Below are positions 1-22,800 of a stretch of DNA of 64,000 bases, piece after piece; within the stretch, counting starts at the first letter, position 1; each line of letters starts with the position of its first letter. The notes beneath the pieces were generated by a model. The model did not search any database, was not told the DNA's origin, and worked only from the letters and a program-made list of their open reading frames with translations. Source of the DNA: Varanus komodoensis (Eukaryota > Chordata > Lepidosauria > Squamata > Varanidae). The position numbers and the translations under genes were made by a program. The stretch is taken from positions 115,851,503-115,915,502 of the forward strand of contig NW_025335268.1 of assembly GCF_004798865.1 (NCBI RefSeq), in the 5' to 3' direction.

Positions 1-10965
<10,965 letters not shown>

Positions 10966-11250
10966 CTCTATGCTCCGACGCCAAGCGCCCAACCAGCCAA
11001 TCCGACCTACGTTAAGCGCTCCTCCTGCGGGTGGGGCCACCGCGGGGCAACCCACCGCACCGGCAGACCGGAAGAGCGGGAAAGAGATCGCAGCCCGCCC
11101 GGTCTTCGTAACCTAATATGCATATTAGGCAAATCAGACAGTTTAAGGCGGAGATTTCCTATCAAGTGCGCCCTCTTCGCGCCAGGCACCTAATGCAGGA
11201 GCTGAAGGAACGCTGGAAACGGACATGCCTGATTCATTTCGGCTAGAAAA
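10966..11250 (-). promoter_or_regulatory. NSUN4 promoter / CpG-rich 5' region
   Basis: The region around the NSUN4 start is GC-rich and full of CpG compared with the AT-rich introns. It contains ACCGGAAG (11067-11074), a perfect ETS/GABPA-type core common upstream of nuclear genes for mitochondrial proteins, and an 18-bp perfect palindrome at 11112-11129. No TATA box is evident. The CpG island continues into exon 1 and the start of intron 1, down to about 10600. The exact transcription start cannot be read from sequence. Confidence 0.6.
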
Positions 11251-12577
11251 GAAAATCCTTGGCCTTGGACGAGGCAGGTTCATTATTATGCCAGTGTACA
11301 TAGTTCGGTGTCTGCCCTCGATTCCGTGAAAGCAAAGCTAGTCCCTTTTTTTTCTTCCAAATTGCAAATTCTTGACAACTGTTGTCTTTACTAAAATCAA
11401 AACACACCCTTAGCTTGCACCTGCTAACCATTTAGAAACAAATGGAATGCTTCCCCACAGCAGCAGAATATAGGTTGCAGACCACTGCACAATTACTGGG
11501 TAAATCATGTTGATTTCAAGAAAATTACAATTCATTTATTTTGATCTAGAGTTGCACATTATTTCAGTTCCTCCTTTGTTCACTGCACACCTGCATCTTC
11601 ACCATTTCTCAACCACAGCTCCCCCCAGCAGTCTAGTGCGCTCCGGCGTGAACCACCACTTAAATCGGCACTGCTTTTTCAGGTATGGGTGAAGCCTGGC
11701 AAATGAAATTTCCTAAAATGTGTAGATGTGCACAGCGCAGAGATAAAAATGAAATTTTAGTATGGAAAAAGCAGCATACAATGCTAGCAAGAAGCGCCAA
11801 GAATTGTTCAGGACACAAAAACCTGCATGGCTGCCTAAGCACTTACAGGTTTTACAAAGCTGTTGCAAAAATTGCAGCTTGACCAATGCAATAACAAGGT
11901 GGGCATGATAATCCAATGACAGCAGCACAGGAAGAATCATGGCAAAATGAACCAATACTTCTATGTCTGACTTGTATGTAGCCTGGATTTCCAGATCCAA
12001 AGTTAGGGACAGTCCCTTGACACTGGAGCTAAGAATCAGAGTTACAAGCAATTTTCCATAGTCCTTTGCAACTGCTGCTCTTAGAAGTCAGGGAAAGGGA
12101 CCTCACAGAGCAGCAAAAAGGGGCATTTCAGTGGACAGGGAGGGGAGGAGACTGGAGAAGTCAGGAAAGGATTTATCCAGCAGCCACTCCTGCTTCTTTC
12201 CCTCACCCCTCTGAGGCGTTCTAACTAGATAAGTGAAAAAGCCCTTCTACCAGAAAAGCAGGCTGGGAACGCAGAGATCTCAACTGCTCCTCCTGCTCTT
12301 TATAGAATGACTGTAAGCCTCTGAGCTTGGGGAGGTATAGTAACAAGACTAGACTTAAAACCCATTCTTCACCTAGAAGAGTTCTCCCATTTCCCATTTG
12401 ACCTGTGGTCATTAGGTGGTTTTCTGCTGAGTGCTATGTGCTCATTTTGACTTCAAATATTTTTAACCAACTTTTTCAATTCTATGAATTATGATCTGTA
12501 TGCAATTTATTTTCAATGCCATGAGAAAAAACTCTTTCTGAACTTGGTGTGCATTTCATTTAGAGCATGCTAGAATA
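11251..12577. other. Intergenic stretch between NSUN4 and UQCRH
   Basis: Nothing gene-like was found. The sequence is mostly AT-rich, with short open frames in all phases and no splice-consistent coding. UQCRH 3' untranslated sequence probably occupies the part just right of this stretch, up to its stop at 12895. Confidence 0.5.
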
Positions 12578-12583
12578 TTTATT
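12578..12583 (-). terminator. Candidate UQCRH poly(A) signal AATAAA
   Basis: This is the first canonical AATAAA on the minus strand, about 310 nt after the UQCRH stop. A variant ATTAAA at 12681-12686, about 210 nt after the stop, is an alternative. Which one is used cannot be told from sequence. Confidence 0.4.
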
Positions 12584-12894
12584 GGAATGGTACCATGTTA
12601 CTGTGGAATTTCTATCATGGAAAATGGCACTCAAGAATGCATCTGAATTAACAAACATTTAGCATTTCACAGGAACTTTGTTTAATATGGGAAGATACAG
12701 AAACATTGTAAAGTGTTGCAAATCTTCCAAACAACATAGAAGTATTTTGATGGCAACCTCTAATGCTTAAGAATTCCTAGATAGCTAGTTCCTTCTTCTC
12801 AAGCCACAAATGCATAGCAACACATCTACTTGAACAGAACAAGTTCAGATTTGCATCAGGTGTAGAAGAGGAGAGGATTGGCTTGCATGAACAT

Positions 12895-15800
12895 CTATTT
12901 TAATTTGGAGAAGAGTTTATGAGCCACCTGAAAATCAAAAGATAGAACACATTTAATAAAAATTAAGACACATTAGTTACTGTTGCACTCTCTTTGGGAG
13001 CGAACTACATTCTAGCAGACAAGATAGCTCTTCCAGAGAGCTATAGTTTGGCAGCAGCAGGGAATTCTATAGGATGTCCTTTACAAAATATTTGGATGCT
13101 GCACAGAATTTCTAAACAACTAATAAAGAATGAAAAATGAGAACTGTGTAATTTCTCTTATGAAGCTGACAGTTCTTTCAAAACTATAAGGTACATAGTA
13201 AGATTGCATTTGAATTATTTGTTATTAATAAATACCTACATTCAAATGTAGTTTCTTGTTTGATGTCAACATGAACGGAATAAAAATTTTATGACTCAGC
13301 TTCGGAGAAATAGCTCATTTTCAGAGCCATATGCCAATGCTCAGACTGAGACGTCATTCTGTAGCAACTTACACAATGGTCTCTCGCATGTAAGAAGTCA
13401 AAAAGCTCCTCTGTACAGGTCTCTTCTGTATGGGACCTTGAGGTCACTCGAGCATCACACTGTTCTAAACGTTCCCGGACTTTCAAACATTTTTCTGATT
13501 TTTCACATTGTTCCCTGAGAGTAGTTAAGGGATCCTGGAGGAAAAGCAACATAAAAGTAGGAATAATTAACATAGATGCCTCATTACTAATTGAAGCTCA
13601 CCCTTGCCCTAGAAAACACAAGATCTTGCTCTCTCTAATTCCAAATAAGGGAAAGGTACAAGCAGCTTTGAAATTGTGGGCTCTAAATTGTAGGTCATCA
13701 CCAACCAAACTGTGGCAGCCAAGATGACTGAGAAGCACTTGTAAAAATGAAAGCCAAGGGCCTCAGAATTATAAACATGAGCCTTTGAGCCATGAAAAAC
13801 TTTCTTAATCCGTACAACCCAAGTGATGTCTGTCACTGCTCTGGACTGGGAAAAGGATACATGTGCATGTAAAATAACATTTCAGGCTTCACAGTGCAGT
13901 TAAGTCAGGGGCACTATGTGCAGAAGTTGCTGTAGGATGTTTACAGATATTCAAAAAACATTACAATGTGATCCTAGAAATATGAATACTGCATCTCAGT
14001 TTGCCATGCAGAGAAAGCCATGTATTAATACTTTACTAACCAACTTTCAGCTCTGAATCCAAACAGACATCCTCCCCACATCTTTGTACCATTTGACAGC
14101 TTTCCAATTCTAGGTGGGAAATTTTGTGAAGCAAGAATTAATGTAAGTTTGTTGAGTAGGAAACCCTATGAATGACTTTTCTTACTTCATCATCATTATA
14201 AAGTTACATACCACAAGTTCTTCCTCCTCCTCCTCTTCCTCCTGAACAGAGAAACAAGAAAATCAAAAGAAATTCATGAGTCTTAAAATTTGCAGACCAC
14301 CATAGCAAAACCAGGAACAATTCCAATTATTTACATTTTTCTATGCAAGACAGCTTCTCCCTGTCATAAGTTATTTTGAATATGCTTAGTACACCAATGC
14401 ACTATTTGTTCCTAAATATCTATTCAACAGTATTTAGTCCAGTTGAACTTGGTATCAAGAAATATATTGGGACACAGAATAATTGTGCAATGAAGCCTTC
14501 ACTCCTGGAGAACAGTTATGATTAAACTAGAACCAGAACCAAAATTATCAGGGAAAATCTACTGCACTTTAAGCAACAGAGATAATTTGTGATAGAGATG
14601 GGTATTGTTAAAATAAATTAAACAATAGGAGTCTAAATGGGGAAATTTCTTAGGGAGCTTCCAGAGGCTTCTAGTGCTAACAAGCAGAAGACATTGTATA
14701 ACTAACTCCATCTTTTCTTCCTCAATGGATCTCCTGTGGTAAGAAATCCTACCACCACTACCACATACAAACAAGAATTCTGCAAAAAGAAAAAGAAAAG
14801 AAAAAAGACAGAGCAATGGCACAAAAATAAGTCTCACCTGGAAGTGTAGCTGAATTTTGTGTAAGAGAAATGAGGAACGGATGTGGCAAAGCACAAGAGA
14901 AAAATATGTGGCCCTCCAGGTATTAGAACTACATCATCTTGGACCTAGCCCATTTGGGTTGATGCGAGTCCAACAATATCTGGAAGACCACATCTGTTTA
15001 TCTATCTGAATGGTAGAAGCACATGGAATTAAGTGTGCAAGTTATTATTTAAGCAAATACAGCAGAGACTCAGGGAACATTATATGGAAGGCACTGCGAA
15101 ACAACATAATGTTGAACAGGATAAATGAAAGATAACCCCACAGCAAATATATAATATGGGCATCTTACAGTGCAGTTCAAAATGAGATGGGCCAAAGTAT
15201 TCAAGAAGAAGGAGAAAAGAAACTGAAACAACACTAGAAAAACCAGCTTTGTTAAGTTGTACATAACTTTTTCAGCAGGAATTGTATACCAGGCACTGTA
15301 CAGAATAAATAAATTAGGTTGTAACTACAGTAGCAGGGATCACAGACAGTAAAAGCTAAAAAGAAGAGAGGGGAATATCTTGTCTGGAAACTAGAACATG
15401 CATCTGCACATGTACTCATAAGTTGATACCTCTGTGAAAAATAAGGACAATGGAAAAATGAATTTAGGAAGGCTGGGATGAGTCCATGTAACCTGTTCTG
15501 AGTTTCTTTCAGAAGGGAGTTAAGTATAAATACATGGATTGTGAAACTAAAGAGGGTTTAACCAGAGCATCACAAAGATGGCAAAGCTTTGATAGAAGTG
15601 AAATAGCAGGCACAGAGCAAAAACTTACAATAAAAAGCAACAGAAAATAAAAGCAACAGGCAGAGGATTTATTTTATAATATTTTAAAGCTGTCCAATAA
15701 TTAGTGCTCACTGGACAGATTACGATAAAGCACTGTATGTTAATGCTTTTCTTAATACCATGAGAAGTGTGCCCTGAAAGGCAAGCTTCAAATATTTTAA

Positions 15801-16551
15801 TTTAAAGTGCTCATTAACTGCACAACTATATTGCCCTGGAAATAGTAAGCTAGAGGGAAGCATCTCCCAGCACCCACCATTAGCCAGAGGTCCAAGGACC
15901 ACTGGCAAGTTGAACCCCCAGATTCCCTATAATGACACCAAGCCAAGGCGGATACGAACCAGGTCTATTCACTGGCTACAGAAGAAGCAACTATAAAATT
16001 CTTGCTTCTCCCTCCCTTCCTCCCCGGAAGAATACTTGCCTCTGAATGAAAGAAGCCAAGAAAAAAATATCCTGGCGCCATCTTGCCAATTGAACAAGTT
16101 GCCAATGAAAATAATCTGCCCTGAAGTGCATCCAGAAGGCCCTTATAACTCATCACCATATTCTGGTCTTGAAAGGCTGCCTCCCCTTCCTTTCCCCTTC
16201 CCGTGTGTATCTTCTCGTGCTGATATGGGCTTCCTCATTACATCCAGTGGGGCTGACTCTGAAAACAATGGGCACAGGATTGCAGCCGCAGCTATTCTGG
16301 CTGAGCTATCCACAGATCTACTGCAGTCCTATTAAACGAGACTTCGGCAGGAGGACGAGCCGGGAGTAGACCAAGACCCAGCGTGGGAACGCGACTGGGA
16401 GCAAAGCAGGTGGGAAACTCGAAGGAAGCCGAAGGGAACTCCTCAGATTCGAAAACAAAACACCTTTCGTTTACGCATCGTAATGAAGGGAAGAGCTCAC
16501 CTTTGGGTCGCCACTGCGGCCTTCCAACGCCTTCTCGTCCTGCCACCCCAT
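12895..16551 (-). CDS. UQCRH: UQCRH, cytochrome b-c1 complex subunit 6 (hinge protein), complete
   Basis: Small acidic intermembrane-space subunit of respiratory complex III, associated with cytochrome c1 (family knowledge). Four coding exons: 16501-16551 (17 codons, [17 protein letters not shown]), 14212-14241 (10 codons, eight Glu then LV), 13373-13534 (54 codons, from [12 protein letters not shown] to HARDHC) and 12895-12927 ([10 protein letters not shown] then TAG). Every junction is phase 0 and GT-AG. The total of 91 aa equals human UQCRH as I recall it. The cysteines that form the hairpin disulfides are present ([26 protein letters not shown]). The first 17 residues have diverged most. 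The start codon lies in a GC-rich promoter shared with divergent LRRC41. Exon 1 and exon 2 are too short to be seen as open reading frames of any length; they were found by joining splice sites. Confidence 0.96.
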
Positions 16552-16894
16552 CGCTGCAGACCTTGCTCAGGCTTCGTTCCACTGCCTCAGAAGGACGCGC
16601 AAGGGTCACCCGCACGCTCGACGGAAGTCCCGCCCTTTCATCACCCTCGTTCCAACCGACCTTCTTAAGATGGCTCCATTTTATTACACCCAACATGGCG
16701 CCTCTGTTTGCGGCACGTACAGTGTTTTTGCCTCCACTACTATGGCCGCCAGTTCCGCTAAAATGGCGCTAGGGTGGAGGACGCTCGACCTGCCCAGTAT
16801 GGCAACATCATACGTCTACATAACAATGCTTGACCCTCCCAAGATGGCGTAACTCAGCCTAGGGTCTTTAGAGTAGACCTGTGGCCTGAACAAT
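16552..16894. promoter_or_regulatory. Bidirectional UQCRH-LRRC41 promoter with six ATGGC (YY1-like) motifs
   Basis: Only 343 bp separate the two divergent start codons. The space is GC-rich and holds ATGGC cores at 16670, 16695, 16742, 16763, 16799 and 16844, all on the plus strand. Several have the fuller YY1 form AAGATGGC, AAAATGGCGC or ATGGCCGCC. YY1 sites near transcription starts are well known for housekeeping and OXPHOS genes. No TATA box is seen. If transcription of LRRC41 starts far to the left, these ATGs would become upstream starts; for example, ATG 16670 opens a frame that ends at 16852. Confidence 0.7.
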
Positions 16895-19800
16895 ATGGAG
16901 CCCAAGTCCGGAGGGGAGATCGCTGACCGGAATCCTCTCAGCCTGTTTGACTTAAGTGGCGCGGTAGTCAGCTCCATCATGAGACACGTGGAGAAAGAGG
17001 TTTGGGGTAAGAAGGGGAAGGGGATCAAACTGGGAGCATCCCCAGTCCTTCCTGACATTAGGACGCACGGGTCTTCCGTGGCACGGAATGCGAGACTCTG
17101 CTTCTGGCATCTGAGTGAGGGCTTTCTGGTACCGCGTAATTAAACATTCAGCATACGTGAGTGTCCAATATGCAACCAGGGAAGCGGGACTGAAAAACAG
17201 AAAGACATGCTCTAGGAAGCAGGCTACACGCCTTACCATACAAATAGGAAATAAACCTATCGGGCACAGTTGGACTGACAACCGAGTAAACATGCAGAGG
17301 ATACTTTTGCTGCTGGATATCCTGGTGTAACTGTGGATTCAGCTATTTTACCTTTCTGCATATCCATGCATAGGACTGTTCTTGCTTCCCACTACCTTTT
17401 TTACAATATGTATTGCAAAACTGACGGTCACAGGTACAAGATAGAGTGATGGCCACAAATTTGGATGTCCTTCAAAGGGGATCAAATAGATTCATGGAGG
17501 AGAAGGCTATCGAAGGCTACCAGGCATGATGATTGCATATTACCTCCAATATGAGAAGCAGTGTGCCTCTGTATGCCAATTGCTGAGAAACATGAGTGGG
17601 GGAGAAACTACTGTGCTTATGTCTTGCTTGTGGGCTTCCCCTGTGTGACAGCTGGATGACTGTTTCCAGACAGAATGATGGTTTGATCCTGCGGGATTGC
17701 TCTTTTTCAACTGTATATTTGTTAGTGTGGCAGCAGGTCCCATTGAATTTGGTGGGACTTGGTAAGTTTAAAAATGCTTTGTGTTGGTCTCAATCTCAGA
17801 GTGAATGTCACAATGTAACTATAAACTTAAAGTGCTAGATTGGCTTTGCAAACAGTCTAAATATAAAAAAGGTGGAGGAAATCATTACTTACAAATATGA
17901 TATAAATATCCTATTCAACTGTGATGGCAGGAGGAACATTCTCAAAACAGCTTTTAAACGGAATCAGTTTCCATGGTTTTATTTTCTAATGGTTGCCTCT
18001 AGGACTAGCAGTTTTTGCAGAGGTTCAGTTCTGGGCATGAAACATTGACTGAACAGGCCTGCAACCAATTCACCTCAGTTTGTTCTTTCGCTGTAACTAA
18101 AACACAACTTTGTATTGCTTTCTCCCCACAAAAGCACTTCCAGGTCCAGTCCTTCAGGGTATCCTGCCTCTACTTAACATATACTACCTGGAGCGAATTG
18201 AAGAGACTGCTGTGAAAAAAGGTCAGTAACTTTGTGGGAGGGGAAAGAATGATAGAAAGTTTTTAATAATAGTGGTCTCTTGTGAATTTTAAATATTCTG
18301 TTACTACATGGTAACCATAGCATGCAAGATTGTTTTTATGATAAAGACTAATCCCTGCTTGCCATACTTGCAGTTTCCAAGTCTACCTGGAAATTTGCCC
18401 AACTGATTTCAGTGTGGCTTATTTCCAAGTAAATGTACATAGGTTATTACTGGACTTAACTGAATTTAGTTGCACACAAGAGCTCAAGCTCAGACTCACA
18501 ATTTCTCAAGCATAAGCTTCAGCCCTTCATTACATATGCAGATAATTTTCAATGTAGGTGTTCAGTTTAAATTTGAGGCAGAATTTTCATAGTAAATATT
18601 ACATTTACTATTCATGAGGTAAGTCTTCTCATCAGAAATGGAATGCTTGCTTTAAATATATTAATTATGTACTTAGAGCATAATCCTATGCATGGCTACT
18701 CCAAAGTAAGCCCCCTTGAGTTCATTGGAACTTATTTCCAATTAAGTGTGTATAGAACCACAGTTTCCCATATATCATGCTATACATAACTGTGTATTTA
18801 TGTAAAACTAACTGTCCAGATTAATTTTAATTGTAATTTTTAAAAAGTGTATTTTATATTCACCTAGGGCTCTCAACACAACCTATATGGTGCAAGCTCT
18901 GGTTTGACATCATCAAAACAAGACCTTCCAGATTAGAGGTGAGTTTAGGATGCAAACTATAAAGATGTCACACCTGTGAAGACCAGATTTCCTGTGTACC
19001 AGTCTTCTCCAACCTGGTGCCCTCCAGATTATTTAGAATACAATACTCGGGATTTCTAGTCACTGGCTATGCAGCTGAGGTGGACGGGGGTTGAAGTTGA
19101 GAGCATCTGGACAGCATCAGGTGAGGAAAGCTGCTGTACACACTTCTCTGGCAGGAAGACCCAATGAAAACAATGGGACTGAATTCCAAATAGACTTGTA
19201 TTGCAGAGATTGTATCCTGTTGCTCTGCCTTTATTCTCAAGTTTCATGGAAACAGCCATTATATGGATTAAAAGCTGCACAAAAGCAGCATTATTTAAAT
19301 GCTTTGAGTAGCTTCTGTTTGCACAACAGGACTTTGCCCTTCCCTCCTCCTTACTCTGCCCTCCATACCCAGATCTTCTCTACAGGATCCTCCAGGAGCA
19401 AAATTTGAAAGTGCATGGAGGCCTGTAGTGGAGCAGTGGAATACATCCCACCATTGGTATCTATTCCATTGGAAGTTGGCTAGAACCCAATAATTTTTCA
19501 CTCCTGAGCTGGACAAACATTGCTGTCTTACTTTCCATCTTTGTTTAGAAGGGTTTGCATTCTTATGCACACACACCTGGGAGTAAGTCTTACTGAAATT
19601 AGTTGGACTTTCACCAGAGAACACACGGATGAGACTGCACAAGGCGTTTACATTACTATGGTTCAATTTGATTGCAGAGTGTCAAGTGTTGGAGGAAGAA
19701 ATTCCTTGAAACCTTCTTCTCAAATGTGCTGCGTGGGATTTTGGATGTATCTTCATACCAACAGCTGAGTGATCCTTGCTTTCTGCCCTTGCTATACACT

Positions 19801-22800
19801 TCACGACATGTTACCCAGCTCACCATCTATAACATGCTTGAAGGCATATCAGAGCTCATGGCTGAACACAATCAGAGTGTTCTAGAAAACCTGGCTGTCT
19901 CACTCAAAAGTTTGACATTCCGTCACCTCCTCTCCTTAAGTCTCTCTGCCAGGCAACAGTTGAGTTTGTTTCTTCATCGCCTCATTCATCATGGTGCTGT
20001 GGACCAGCTGTCTATGTACTCTTGGCCTGATCCTGACCCAGTAGTGTTAGCCCTCATTCTAAAAATGAGTGCGGGGGGTTGGCACCCAGGAAAAGCAGTG
20101 ATGAACCCAGGCAAACTTTGTCATCTGTGTCAAGAAAAATCTGTTGACCAGAAACAAAAGCTCGATCAAGAGTCTAAGAAGCTTTTTGATTCAAGGCAGC
20201 AGTTCCATAAATCAGCAGCTAGCCGATCCAGTGATAAGGAGCTGAGAAATGAGAAAGTGTTGCCCAGGTTGTCTCAAGAATTTGTTCCAGGCTTCAAAAA
20301 TGCCATAGAACTGGCTAGAACCAATAACAAGATTCTACAAGACCCAGGAGGCCATGAATTGGGTTGCAATTCTTACCAAAACAGAATGCAGTACTGTGCT
20401 GGTTCAGAAAGAGACAGTGCTGATGAGGGATCTGTTAGTTCCACTGCAACAAAGTCAAGTCAAGATGCACCTGCTTTAGGAAGATCTCAAAAGAGGCGTA
20501 AGGTTGTAGCAACAAAAAAGCACAGCTGCTCTAGGAGGGCCACCCAAGCTGCTACAGAGTTGGATGACCTCTATGACTTTGTCTTTGCAGTTGCAAGGGA
20601 AGAGGAGGGGGAGAGCAAAAGAAGGCATGCTGAGGAGGGGAACAGGCTTGCAAATTGCTTCCAAGCAGAGGCTGCTGATGGTACTGGTGTGATTTGTCCT
20701 GAGGGAGCCCAACCAATAGGAATCACACCTTTGAAAATGGCTGCCTCTTTTCGAAGTGTATCCATGCTGGAAGTATTCTCCATCCCTCTGACCAGGAATA
20801 TGTGTCAGATGCTTGGTAACTTGTTGAGTTCTTGGGTGTCTTTGGAAAAACTTGTCCTGACTTTGAACGGTGAGTGATAATGCAAATATCTGAATTCAGG
20901 AGTTTATAGCAATTTGATTTAGTCTTCTAATGCAGGGATGGGAACTTGTTGGATGCCAACTCCCATTAGCCCCAGCCAGTAATACAGACTTGGGTAGCTT
21001 GCATCTGCCAACAGAACATGTTGGATTTAGGGAGGTTTACAAAAATCCTTGGAGAGAAAGCAAAACGAAATAGTGTTTTTTTCCTTTTCATGCAAAGATT
21101 AAATCCTAGTTTGTTCTAGGTGTCCTTAACCTCATTTAACATCTGTCTTTCCAAGGTTCAGAAAGCAGTTCTAAAATACATGCAACAGATACACTTTTAA
21201 AAGAAAGGTAGCATATTTTTTAGCATACATGTGTGCAAGCATCATTTATTAATCCATATCTGAGTTTCTGATCATTTTGGAGCAGTGTTTCTCAAATAAG
21301 TAGTGGCTTATTTAGCAGTGGCTACAGATGTACTCATAAAAGATACTTTAGTGGCCACAGGAGAAGTCAAGCCTCACAGTTATGACTGCTATCACTACTG
21401 TCCTTCTCTTGAGAACAGCCAGCCTGAAGTCCTCCAGGAATTTTGGAGGACATCACCTCAGGCCATTAAGAGTGGTGGGAGTTCTAACCCAAACATCTGA
21501 ATAGCACTAGGATGGGGAAGACTGCTTTAGAAGATGGGAGAAGTCCATGATTTATTCACCCTGATAATAAGAAGTCAAGGATAATGCATATAAAGTACAG
21601 GCTAAGACACATTCATTTACCTCGACTGTCTATTAGAGGTAAATACTCAGGATGTCTCATTCTGTTTAAGAGTCTGTATACATGGCTTGGGTGGCAATAT
21701 ATAGGATATAAGCCACTGCCAGACTGTAGAACAGGAGTAGGGAACCTGTTCTCCTCCAAAATTGGGATGCAGCTTCCGTAATTGGTGGTCATTGGCCCAT
21801 GATGGCTGAGGCTGGTTTGGGTTGAAGTTCAATAATAATTGGAGGGCTGCAGATTTCCTCCTAGAGTTGTAAATCAAAGTTATCACTGAGCACACAGTCC
21901 TTTCCAGGATTAGACAAGAAAAAAAGATTCAACAACTCCCAGCTTTCTTCAGCCAGACAGTTGTAGAATTTTGTTGCTTTTGTTTTTTTGGTCTAAGCCT
22001 CCATGGGGTTGTACCCTAAGTTGATCAGGTAGTGATTATATAAGATCCATTGACCCTCTCTAATCAGAGAGCTGTACCGGAGTTTTTGTTGGGGACCTAT
22101 TCTTGCCTTTTTTCCATAAATGGTCAGCCAAGCAGTAAATAATCTGGTGCAGAAGAAAACACCTTGGAGGTAGTTTTGCACTTCTAGCAGTAGCATTTAC
22201 AAGGTCACTGAATGCAAGCTAACTCATTTTTAATGTTCATTAAACTCAATTCCAAATTATCAGAACCAGCCTGCCTTTTCAGGCCTCTCCTCTTTCCAGT
22301 TCCACTGTATCCGAGCCTCTCTTTGTTGCAGGCAGTGGCTACTTTTCTTACAGCCCAAGCTATCACCTTGCTGCACATGTGAAATACAGCCATCACATAT
22401 AGGCAATTAATTCTGCCTTTAGTATCCAGGAATACCTCGGATAGTACTGAGTGGCAGAGCCAGTGTGGTGCAGTGGTTAAGAGCATGGGACTGGGACTCA
22501 GACGATTTGGGTTCTAGTCCCCGCTCGGCCATGGAGCCAACAGGGTGACTTTGGGCCAGTCACAGACTCTCAGCCCAACCTACCTCACAGGGCTGTTGTT
22601 GTGGGGATAAGATGGAGGAGGAGGAGATGTAAGCTGCCTTCAACCCTTTGTAGGAAAAAGGCAGGATATAAAGCAAGCAAGCAAGCAAGCAAGCAATTAA
22701 AATAAAATAAAATAAAATAAAATAAAATAGTTTGGATTTCCAGAGCTGAGGTTGCAAACAGGACTTAGGAATCCATGCTGTGATCCCCATGTTACCACCC

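Noticed and set aside
16292-16772. 130-codon frames across UQCRH exon 1 on both strands
   Set aside because: They are in other phases than the UQCRH start exon and have no splice-consistent partners.
22686-22728. (AAAAT)n run as an independent feature
   Set aside because: It is the tail of the SINE just before it, so it was included there.
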